Source: Chloroflexota bacterium
Lineage (GTDB): Bacteria > Chloroflexota > Limnocylindria > Limnocylindrales > CSP1-4
Direction: 5' to 3'
DNA length: 46,690 bases
NCBI GenBank assembly: GCA_003152995.1
Contig: PMBR01000123.1
Coordinates: 22,362-69,051, forward strand
In this document: positions 25,183 through 32,176 of the stretch, piece by piece
Position numbering within the stretch: position 1 is the stretch's first letter
Layout: each line of letters starts with the position of its first letter
Position numbers and translations under genes: made by a program
The notes under the pieces: generated by a model
Databases searched by the model: none
What the model was told of the DNA's origin: nothing
Seen by the model: the letters and a program-made list of their open reading frames with translations, nothing else

Positions 25183-25198
25183 TGTCGGGTGCCCGACA
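25183..25198. other. 16-base palindrome next to the distal att copy
   Basis: TGTCGGGTGCCCGACA has 7-base arms TGTCGGG and CCCGACA around TG. It begins 9 bases after the distal repeat. It may be a recombinase arm or hairpin, or unrelated. Confidence 0.4.
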
Positions 25199-25355
25199 CA
25201 GGTCCGAGGGGCGACAGCCGATACTTGTCGACGGGCCGGACGCCGCTGGATCCAGCGGAGGAGGGGAGGGTCGCCGTGGGTGGCACGAGGTTGCCGGCGA
25301 CTCTGGCCTATACCCTGACCGTGGCCGCGGATCCAGCCGGAAGATAGTGTCGCCG

Positions 25356-26078
25356 ATGATGATTGTGTTCCTGTTGCTTCTTCCCGGCGTCGTTTGTCTT
25401 GTCGCGGCGTGGCTGATGTCTCGCGGATCGGGCGCCACCGACGCAGCGGGCAATGGGAAAGAATGGTCGATCTACGGCTGGCGTATGCCTCCGGCGGCCC
25501 GGCGACTCCTGGCCGAGCCGGCCGGCCCGACTGCCCTCGCGGTTCTATTCGCCGTGGTGTCGCTGCCGATAGTGGCTCTCTCGCTGGACGGGGTCTATGC
25601 GCCTGCCGGCGTCTATCTGGGCCAGGAACAAGTCGTTCGGCTGCCGCTCACAGACCTCGGGCGCTGGACTGCCGCTGCCGGAGGGGTGTTGGCTGCAGCT
25701 GTGTTCTCTGGAACGATCGGCGGCCTGGTCGTGCGACGCCACGCAAAGTTGGGTGGGCTGCTTACTCTGCTTCTGGCCTGGCAAGTGGGTATTGCCACGC
25801 TGCCGCTGGCGCCTGCGTTGCTGCACCAGGACGTTGGCTTCGTCTACTTCTGCCTGGACGGCTGCAGCGCGGCGATCGAATCCAGCGACCCCGCGACCGC
25901 ACTGCAGGCCGCTGTGACGCCGTGGGCCGTGCAGCTGTCTCCGCTGTTTGCGCCTGTGCCGTTCGTGACTCTCGCGGTCGGAGTGATCGCTTGGACCCGA
26001 CTCCTGCGGCGATTCTCCGTGAACCGGGAGTCGAGAACGCCCACCGGTCGCGAGGCGGCAAGCCGTGAACGGGCGTAG
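25356..26078 (+). CDS. Multi-pass membrane protein of unknown function
   Basis: The 240-residue protein has five likely membrane helices: MMIVFLLLLPGVVCLVAAWLM at the start, then at about residues 55-75, 98-120, 125-145 and 198-220. A loop with FCLDGCSAAIESS between helices 4 and 5 has two close cysteines that might form a disulfide. The start is ATG 25356, with TAGTGT ending 5 bases before it, suggesting a leaderless start; the longer upstream frame overlaps the att region and is unlikely. No family was recognised. It is followed after 33 bases by another membrane protein. Confidence 0.65.
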   Translation: MMIVFLLLLPGVVCLVAAWLMSRGSGATDAAGNGKEWSIYGWRMPPAARRLLAEPAGPTALAVLFAVVSLPIVALSLDGVYAPAGVYLGQEQVVRLPLTDLGRWTAAAGGVLAAAVFSGTIGGLVVRRHAKLGGLLTLLLAWQVGIATLPLAPALLHQDVGFVYFCLDGCSAAIESSDPATALQAAVTPWAVQLSPLFAPVPFVTLAVGVIAWTRLLRRFSVNRESRTPTGREAASRERA

Positions 26079-26111
26079 CCTGTCTCCGCTCAAGCCGTCA
26101 GGAGGACGCCC

Positions 26112-26774
26112 ATGCGCTTTCGCAGCGCCGCGATCACCGTCGTCGTCTTTGCGGTCGCCATGGCGTACCTGGAATCCGCGGTCGTGGTGTATCTGCAGCG
26201 GGCCCTGGCCATCACGCCAGATCAGCTGTTCCCGCTCCGCGGCCCGGACGTGGCCGGGAATCTCGTGGCGATAGAGGTCGGCCGCGAGTTCGCTACCCTC
26301 GTGATGCTGGCGGGGATCGGCTGCCTGGCGGGTCGGACCTGGCTCGGGCGGCTGGCGTGGGTCGCGGTTGCGTTCGGCGTCTGGGACATCTTCTACTACG
26401 TGTGGCTCTGGGTCTTCATCGGCTGGCCCGGTTCGCCGGTCGCCTGGGACGTGCTGTTCCTCATTCCGGTGCCGTGGGTGGGGCCGGTCTGGGCTCCGGC
26501 CACCGTGAGTGCAGCGCTGGTCGGATTTGGATTTGCGGCAGCCCGCAGCATCGAGTCCGGAGCGGCGCTTCGCGCTGGAGTGCGTGAAGTCGGATTGGCC
26601 GGCGCCGGCGGTCTGCTCGTCGTGATGAGTTTCGTCGTCGACGCGCCGCGCATCATGGCCGGGGGCCTGCCGGGCTGGTTCCCCTGGCCCCTGTTCGCGG
26701 CCGGCATGGCTCTGGCAGCGTGCGGTGCCCTCCTGACTCTGCGTCGCGGCGCGCTGGAGAACACGGCGGCTTGA
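26112..26774 (+). CDS. Seven-helix-like membrane protein of unknown function
   Basis: The 220-residue hydrophobic protein begins MRFRSAAITVVVFAVAMAYL and carries about seven membrane helices, with an ESAVVVYL motif in the first and DIFYYVWLW in the third. AGGAGG lies 8 bases before ATG 26112. A family of such proteins is common in soil bacteria, but I know no function. It lies in an apparent unit with the previous gene. Confidence 0.7.
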   Translation: MRFRSAAITVVVFAVAMAYLESAVVVYLQRALAITPDQLFPLRGPDVAGNLVAIEVGREFATLVMLAGIGCLAGRTWLGRLAWVAVAFGVWDIFYYVWLWVFIGWPGSPVAWDVLFLIPVPWVGPVWAPATVSAALVGFGFAAARSIESGAALRAGVREVGLAGAGGLLVVMSFVVDAPRIMAGGLPGWFPWPLFAAGMALAACGALLTLRRGALENTAA

Positions 26775-26857
26775 GGTTCGGTTGCTTTCCGCCGATTCCT
26801 TGAGGGGAGCCGTCGGGTCGGTCCTACGCCGGCCGGCGGTGGGCACAAGGAGAGACC

Positions 26858-27301
26858 ATGGAACCGGGCATCCGCACGGACTTCAATGAGATGCTGACGC
26901 CGATGCTCGGTCTTGCGGAGCAGATGCTGGAAAAGCGCGGCGCCTTCCGCCCCTTCGGCGCTCGACTGGCGGCCGGCGGGCAACTGGCCGTGATCGACGT
27001 CACGCCCACGCTGGAAGAACCTTCGAACCCCCTGATCATCGACGCTCTATACGCCACTTTCCGCCTGGAGGCGCGAGCCGGAACCATCAAGGCGTGCGCC
27101 GTGTGCTGGGATGCGGTCGTACCGAATGAGCAGGGTGGCGGCCTGACCGACGCTATCGCCATCGGCATGGAGCACCGCGACGGAGACCCGACGGTGGTTC
27201 TCTGCACGTATGAGCGCGAGCCCTCGGGGGACCTGCATTTCGACGATCCGATCACGGCTTTGGGCCGGCGCCACGTCTTTGGGGCCGTGTTGTTGTCCTG
27301 A
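26858..27301 (+). CDS. Conserved hypothetical soluble protein
   Basis: The 147-residue protein starts at ATG 26858, after AAGGAG, and has LTPMLGLAEQMLEKRGAFRP near residue 15, then a beta-rich part with AVIDVTPT, LYATFRLEARAGTIKACAV and a final HVFGAVLLS. No known catalytic motif is visible. The layout (an N-terminal helix and then mixed strands) recalls small proteins next to membrane genes, but no family was recognised. Confidence 0.7.
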   Translation: MEPGIRTDFNEMLTPMLGLAEQMLEKRGAFRPFGARLAAGGQLAVIDVTPTLEEPSNPLIIDALYATFRLEARAGTIKACAVCWDAVVPNEQGGGLTDAIAIGMEHRDGDPTVVLCTYEREPSGDLHFDDPITALGRRHVFGAVLLS

Positions 27302-27307
27302 CGTTCC

Positions 27308-27342
27308 GCGTTCCGCGACCTGTGGAGGTCGTGACGGAACGC
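27308..27342 (+). terminator. Hairpin after the hypothetical gene, no T-run
   Basis: GCGTTCCG pairs with CGGAACGC, and inside it CGACCT pairs with AGGTCG around GTGG, with a three-base bulge. It begins 7 bases after the stop. CCCCGATTGG follows, so a T-run is missing and the termination role is a guess. Confidence 0.4.
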
Positions 27343-27489
27343 CCCGATTGGCAGTCCGAATGGCGGCTCCAGGCCGGGTCGTCGTATCCTTGGTCGGGCG
27401 GTCTGGCGCAAAGCCGTCCGTCACTCAGTCGTCGGCCGCCGCGTCATTGGCAGCGCCGCGGATGCGGCTGACTGGACGACGCGGAGGAA

Positions 27490-28368
27490 ATGCGGTTGAT
27501 GGTTCGCCGGTCGGGGCGAAAGTGGCGGCCTCTGGTTGGGGTAGCAGCCTACGTGACCCTGTGCGTGCTTCTCGGGTCGGTGACCTGGGTGGCAGTCACC
27601 ACCGTCGCGGCGCGCGGGCCTGCCGCCACGCCGCGAACGATCGCTGCCGTCCCGACACCCACCGACACGATCGGGCCGACAGACTCTCCGACCCCTTCGC
27701 CGACCGCGACGCCGACTGCCACTCAGGCGCCGACCGATACGCCGCTCCCGACTCCCGCTGCGACCAGTGCGCCGTTCACGATGGACGTCTACAAGGACGG
27801 CACGTTCGTCTCGCAGGTGACAACTCACGCCTGCATGGCCGGCGCGGTCCTGAACATGCTCAACATCATCGGACCCAAGATTGACAAGACGACTGCGCGC
27901 CAGATCCAGATCAGCCACATCATCAACGGCAACACGACCAAGCAAGACAGCCTCAACGGCGGCTACGGCCCAGCGGGCTGGGCGATCACCCTGACGCAGC
28001 TCGGCGCCGGCCACTACAAGCTACTCGTTGACGACAGCCTGGACATGGCCATGCACGATGCCGCGAGGGCGCTACGTAGCACGGGCAGGCCGGTGGGATT
28101 GCTGTCCTGGTGGGGCGCCCATTCCTGGGTGATGACCGGCTTCGAGTCCAATCGCGACCCGCGCTACTACCCCACGAACTTCGTCATCAACGGCGCCTAC
28201 ATCGTGGACCCGTTCTATCCGCGCAAGAGTTCGATCTGGGGCCAGACGTTCGGGCCGGATTCGTTCCGGGACATGCCTGCCATGACGCACAACTACATCG
28301 GTTGGAAGCGGCCCGAGGGCAAGTACCCGGGCCGTGACGGCAAGTGGCTACTGGTGGTCCCGTACTAG
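27490..28368 (+). CDS. Membrane-anchored C39-like cysteine peptidase
   Basis: The 292-residue protein has an N-terminal basic segment and a membrane helix (residues 15-40). A Thr/Pro-rich spacer of about 45 residues with repeated PT/PTA motifs follows, then an extracellular papain-like domain. The likely catalytic set is C115 in THACMAGAVLNML, H211 in AHSWVMTGFES and D240 in YIVDPFY, as in the peptidase C39-like family. GGAGGAA lies 1-2 bases before ATG 27490; an ATG at 27499 has better spacing. The target (peptide, leader or cell-wall substrate) is unknown. Confidence 0.7.
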   Translation: MRLMVRRSGRKWRPLVGVAAYVTLCVLLGSVTWVAVTTVAARGPAATPRTIAAVPTPTDTIGPTDSPTPSPTATPTATQAPTDTPLPTPAATSAPFTMDVYKDGTFVSQVTTHACMAGAVLNMLNIIGPKIDKTTARQIQISHIINGNTTKQDSLNGGYGPAGWAITLTQLGAGHYKLLVDDSLDMAMHDAARALRSTGRPVGLLSWWGAHSWVMTGFESNRDPRYYPTNFVINGAYIVDPFYPRKSSIWGQTFGPDSFRDMPAMTHNYIGWKRPEGKYPGRDGKWLLVVPY

Positions 28369-28384
28369 CTCGTCCTGCCGCGCC

Positions 28385-28849
28385 TCAGTCGTGACAGCCT
28401 GCGCACAGGCCCGAGATCGTCACGTGCGAGAGGTCCACGGCAAACCCGAGCTGTGACGCCAGCGCGTCGACGATGACCGCCGCCGTCTCGGGGCGGATCT
28501 CCCACGTGGAGCCGCAGCCCACGCAGTAGAGATGACCGTGGACCTGCTGGGGGAGGATGTGGTATTCCTCGCGGCCGTCGTGTCCGTGGCCGTGCTTGAC
28601 GAGCCCCAGTTCCTCGAGCAGGTCGAGGGCGCGGTAGACGGTAGATGGAGTTGTCGTACCGTCCAACTCTTTGCACCGGGCGATCAGCTCGGAAGCCGTT
28701 ACGTGGCCCTCGTGCTCCCGGAGGACCTCGATGAGCGTGCGACGCTGAGGCGTCCAGCGCAGGCCGCCGGCGCGGAGTCGAACGGCGACGTCATCCCAGG
28801 GGCTGGCGGCCGCCGGGCCGGCGCTGGCTTCGATCTGCTCATGTGGCAA
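28385..28849 (-). CDS. Fur-family metal-responsive regulator
   Basis: The 154-residue repressor has the Fur DNA-binding domain (RWTPQRRTLIEVL ... TPSTVYRALDLLEELGLV). The dimerisation domain has HGHGHDGREEYH and a C-terminal structural zinc site CVGC ... CAGC. Family members sense Fe, Zn, Ni, Mn or peroxide. It is divergent from cbiMQO, so a nickel- or cobalt-type sensor (Nur-like) or a zinc sensor is likely. The start is TTG 28849, with AAAGGA 7 bases upstream. It lies 16 bases after the stop of the peptidase gene, so the two converge. Confidence 0.88.
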   Translation of the reverse strand: MPHEQIEASAGPAAASPWDDVAVRLRAGGLRWTPQRRTLIEVLREHEGHVTASELIARCKELDGTTTPSTVYRALDLLEELGLVKHGHGHDGREEYHILPQQVHGHLYCVGCGSTWEIRPETAAVIVDALASQLGFAVDLSHVTISGLCAGCHD

Positions 28850-28874
28850 GGTGCGGTCCTTTCGGTACCGTCAA

Positions 28875-28934
28875 TTGTCGCGCCTCAACCGGCCGTGTAG
28901 ACTCGATCATATCGCGAGGCGTCGCAATAGCGAC
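28875..28934. promoter_or_regulatory. Divergent fur/cbiM promoters with an inverted repeat
   Basis: For cbiM, TTGTCG (28875) and TAGACT (28898) are 17 bases apart. On the minus strand TATGAT (28911-28906) is the -10 of the fur gene. GTCGCAATAGCGAC (28921-28934, arms GTCGC/GCGAC) covers the fur -35 and lies just after the cbiM start point, so one bound dimer could block both. Assignment to the neighbouring Fur protein is inference. Confidence 0.45.
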
Positions 28935-28972
28935 CTGTAGCGCCAGACGAGACGAACGGACGATTACCGCAG

Positions 28973-30256
28973 ATGCACATTCCGGATGGCTACCTCGCGC
29001 CTGCTGTCTCACTCGCCCTGGCGATCCCGACGGTGCCAGCGTGGGGTCTGGCGACGCAGCGGGTCAAGAAGGTCCTGAACAATCGGACCGTGCCGTTGCT
29101 CGCGATCTTCTCGGCCCTCAGCTTCACCATCATGATGTTCAACGTCCCGGTTCCGGGAGGGACGACCGCGCACGGAGTTGGGGGCACTCTCATCGCGGTG
29201 GTGCTCGGCCCGTGGGCGGCGGTGATTGCGGTCAGCACGGCGCTGATTCTCCAGGCCCTCTTCTTCGGAGATGGGGGGATCCTGGCGATCTTCGCCAACT
29301 GCCTGAACATGGGCATCATCCTGCCTTTCGTGGGCTACGGCACGTATCGCGCCCTCGCGGCCCGCTCGCCGATGCTTTCCACGCGCCGGGCACTGGCCGC
29401 CGGAGTGGGTGCGTACGTCGGCATCACCGTGGCGGCCCTGGGCGTCGGCATCGAGCTCGGCATCGAGCCGGCGCTCTTCTCCAGCAACGGCCACGCTCTC
29501 TACAGCCCGTACGGACTCAGCGAGGCCGTGCCCGCGATGTTGGCTGCTCACGCGTTCGGCGCGTCGATCGTGGAGGGCCTGATCACGGGCCTCGGAGTGG
29601 CATATCTGCAGCGTCGCCATCCGGAGTATCTGACGAGCCTGCGCGGGATCTACGGTTCCGACGTGGACGCGGCGGCCCGCCCGGCACAGCGTCCGCTATG
29701 GCAGGTCGTCCTCGCGACCGTGGTTGCGGCCGTCGTCGTCCTGGGCGTCATCGGTTTGGTGGAAGGCGGCGGCAACCCGAACCGGATGTTCAACGCGGAC
29801 TGGTCGCATGTCGACTGGCCCTCGGTCGGCAGCATGCTGCTGATCACTGCGGTCGCCGGACTCGTGCTCGTGCCGGCGGCCTATATGCTGCTGCCGCGCG
29901 CCGTGAAGCGGATCGGGGCGGCCTTCGTTGCCCTCGCGGTCGTGGCGCCGATCGGCCTGATCGCGCCCGGCTTCGCCTATGGCGAGGGCAGCACTGCCGA
30001 TGTGAAAGCCGCGTTCGGTTATGTCCCGGGCGGGCTGCGAGACCTGTCGGGCGTATTTGCGGCGCCGATGTCCGGCTACAACCTGCCCCTGCCGTTCTTC
30101 GACGGCGCCAACGCGCCGCTCTGGCACGCCGGCATCGGCTACGAGATCGCCGGCATCGTCGGCATCATGGCTGTCGGGGGAGTCACGTACCTGGTCGCTC
30201 GGCTACTGCGCCGCGGCGACGGGCAGCCCCACGCGGCGGCAGAGGCCGGCTCGTGA
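28973..30256 (+). CDS. cbiM: ECF cobalt/nickel transporter S component CbiM with fused PDGLE-like tail
   Basis: CbiM/NikM binds the metal with its N-terminal MHIPDG (the amino group and His2). The protein is 427 residues. The first 215 are the CbiM core with PVPGGTTAHGVGG, ILQALFFGDGG and HAFGASIVEG. A second half with four helices includes GEGSTADVKAAFGYVPGG and MSGYNLPLPF, which resembles the CbiN/PDGLE partner fused to CbiM. The start is ATG 28973, because MHIPDG must be the N-terminus. It overlaps cbiQ by GTGA. Choice between Co and Ni is not possible from sequence, but no cobalamin genes are near. Confidence 0.92.
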   Translation: MHIPDGYLAPAVSLALAIPTVPAWGLATQRVKKVLNNRTVPLLAIFSALSFTIMMFNVPVPGGTTAHGVGGTLIAVVLGPWAAVIAVSTALILQALFFGDGGILAIFANCLNMGIILPFVGYGTYRALAARSPMLSTRRALAAGVGAYVGITVAALGVGIELGIEPALFSSNGHALYSPYGLSEAVPAMLAAHAFGASIVEGLITGLGVAYLQRRHPEYLTSLRGIYGSDVDAAARPAQRPLWQVVLATVVAAVVVLGVIGLVEGGGNPNRMFNADWSHVDWPSVGSMLLITAVAGLVLVPAAYMLLPRAVKRIGAAFVALAVVAPIGLIAPGFAYGEGSTADVKAAFGYVPGGLRDLSGVFAAPMSGYNLPLPFFDGANAPLWHAGIGYEIAGIVGIMAVGGVTYLVARLLRRGDGQPHAAAEAGS

Positions 30257-31119
30257 CCGCCGCCGTGGGTGGCCGCGCGTCCTCGGAAGGGCGCATCGGC
30301 TGGCTGGAGCAGACCCTCGGCGGCATAACCGCCAACATCGAGCACGCCGTATTCAGCGAACGACACGCCCGGTCGGCAGGATGGCTCCAGCGGCGCGATC
30401 CCCGGGCAAAGCTCGTCGGATTCCTCGTCGCGATCGTCGCGGCCAGCCTGGCGAGCTCGGTCGTCGGCCTCGCTCTGCTGTATGCCGCGACCCTCGGCGC
30501 CGCACGAGCGAGCCGTGTTCCGTTCGGGTTCTTCGTCAAGCGCGTCTGGCTCGGTATCCCGTTCTTTGCCGGTATCGTCGTCGTGCCGGCCATCTTCTTC
30601 GTTCCAGGGGACAGAGTCTTCGATCTCGCCCTGGGCCCCGCGCACCTGGCTCCATCCTGGAATGGCCTCGCCGGCGCGCTGCTGTTTGTCAGCCGCGTCG
30701 GGGTTTCGGTGTCCCTGGCGGTATTGCTCGTGGTCACCACTCCGTGGGCGGACGTCCTCAAGAGCTTGCGCGCCCTCCGAACACCGCAGGTCTTCGTGCT
30801 CGTCCTGTCGATGACCTACCGCTACATCTTCCTTTTCCTCCACACCACGAACGGGATACTCCTGGCGCGCAAGAGCCGCGTGGTAGGTCGGACGCGCGGC
30901 GGGGAGCAGCGCCGCTGGATTACCGGCACCATGGGAAACCTGATGAGTCGCGCATTCCAGATGAGTAACGACGTATACGCCGCAATGCTTTCCCGCGGAT
31001 TCACCGGGGAAGTGCGGGTCTACAGCACCTACCGGATGCGGCCGGCCGACTGGCTGGCCCTCGGGGCAACGGCTGCCTTCTGCGTCACGGCCGTGCTGGC
31101 ATCTCGAGTGGTGGCATGA
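30253..31119 (+). CDS. cbiQ: ECF transporter T component CbiQ
   Basis: CbiQ is the membrane scaffold linking the S component to the ATPases. The 288-residue protein has several helices, the conserved DPRAKLVGFL near residue 48 and the coupling helices ending in the Ala-Arg-Gly-type motif seen here as AMLSRGFTG, after MTYRYIFLF. The start is GTG 30253, overlapping cbiM; the much longer open frame upstream overlaps cbiM and is not real. The stop overlaps cbiO by ATGA. Confidence 0.92.
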   Translation: MTAAVGGRASSEGRIGWLEQTLGGITANIEHAVFSERHARSAGWLQRRDPRAKLVGFLVAIVAASLASSVVGLALLYAATLGAARASRVPFGFFVKRVWLGIPFFAGIVVVPAIFFVPGDRVFDLALGPAHLAPSWNGLAGALLFVSRVGVSVSLAVLLVVTTPWADVLKSLRALRTPQVFVLVLSMTYRYIFLFLHTTNGILLARKSRVVGRTRGGEQRRWITGTMGNLMSRAFQMSNDVYAAMLSRGFTGEVRVYSTYRMRPADWLALGATAAFCVTAVLASRVVA

Positions 31120-32084
31120 ACGGTACCAATCGCACGCCGCCGGTCGCGGTCGCGGAGGCGATCGAGGACGTGCTGGCGGTCGGCCCGGGCGAACCTCTTT
31201 ATCGGCTTCGAGACGTGGCATTCGTCTACTCGGGCAGGCAAACGGCCCTCGATGGCGTGGACCTCGACATCTGGCCTGGCGAGCGAGTCGTCCTGCTGGG
31301 AGCGAACGGAAGCGGCAAATCGACCCTGCTGAAGCTGCTGGACGGCATCGTGGCCCCGTCTCGCGGCACGATGCGGGCTCTCGGACGTGATGTCGCGGCC
31401 GTTGCAGCCGGGCAGGAGGCGTTCACTTTCCACCGCCAGGTCGGCCTCGTCTTCCAGGACCCCGACATACAGCTCTTCAGCGCGACGGTTCTCGACGACG
31501 TGGCGTTCGGGCCGCTGCAACTGGGCCTCTCCGCGGATGAGGTCCGCGAACGCTGCGACGAGGCTCTGGCGGCCATGGAGATCGCGCACCTCGCCGATCG
31601 CGCGCCCTTCGAGCTGTCGGGCGGTGAAAAGAAGCGCGCGGCAATAGCCTCGGTTCTGTCGCTGCGGCCGGACGTCATCCTGCTCGACGAGCCGACCGCA
31701 TCGCTCGACCCTCGCACCAAATGGCTCCTCGTAGATCTGATCCAGCGCCTCGGAGCCGCCGGCCGGACGCTGATCGTGGCCACTCACGAGCTCGACATCG
31801 TGCCTTTGATCGCGGATCGGGCCGTAGTCTTGAGCGAGCGGGGCAGGGTAGTGGCGGACGGCGATCCCGCGACGATTCTCGCCGACACGGACCTGCTGGT
31901 TCGGGAGAACCTGATCCACGAACATCTGCACCGGCATGGTCCGATCAGCCACTCGCATCGGCACGACACCGCGGACGCGGGCCATGCTCACGCGTCGGAG
32001 ACGCTCCACCAGGAGCCGCCTGCGGGCGCGGTCGAGACCGGGCGGTCGGAAGCGACTCTGGGCATTCCGGCAGAGCGTCGTTAG
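31116..32084 (+). CDS. cbiO: ECF transporter ATPase CbiO with histidine-rich tail
   Basis: The 322-residue ABC ATPase drives the metal uptake made with cbiM and cbiQ. It shows Walker A LLGANGSGKSTLLKLL, the Q-loop VFQDPDIQLF, signature LSGGEKKRAAIA, Walker B VILLDEPTASLD and the switch ATHELD. From residue 268 on, the tail has 10 His in about 35 residues (IHEHLHRHGPISHSHRHD ... GHAHASETLH), not part of a normal CbiO. Such a segment could bind nickel, cobalt or zinc. The N-terminal 25 residues before the ABC core are also extra. Confidence 0.93.
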   Translation: MNGTNRTPPVAVAEAIEDVLAVGPGEPLYRLRDVAFVYSGRQTALDGVDLDIWPGERVVLLGANGSGKSTLLKLLDGIVAPSRGTMRALGRDVAAVAAGQEAFTFHRQVGLVFQDPDIQLFSATVLDDVAFGPLQLGLSADEVRERCDEALAAMEIAHLADRAPFELSGGEKKRAAIASVLSLRPDVILLDEPTASLDPRTKWLLVDLIQRLGAAGRTLIVATHELDIVPLIADRAVVLSERGRVVADGDPATILADTDLLVRENLIHEHLHRHGPISHSHRHDTADAGHAHASETLHQEPPAGAVETGRSEATLGIPAERR

Positions 32085-32176
32085 TCGAAAGAGTCTCTCC
32101 CCCGGTACCCCCTCGGCCGGGGAATGCCCTCTTGGGAGGCTGACGGACCGACCTGTAAGGGTCACAATGCACGGCC

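Larger units (their letters stand above)
25006..25355. other. Gene-free edge of the tRNA-Arg element
   Basis: This 350-base stretch holds the distal att-like copy (25137-25174), a palindrome (25183-25198) and a probable promoter close to 25345, and otherwise no gene that I can support. The bases before 25137 do not match the body of the tRNA, so only its 3' end was copied. Confidence 0.6.

Noticed and set aside
28843-30252. Upstream part of the cbiQ frame
   Set aside because: It overlaps all of cbiM, is Arg-rich and has no homology; cbiQ starts at GTG 30253.
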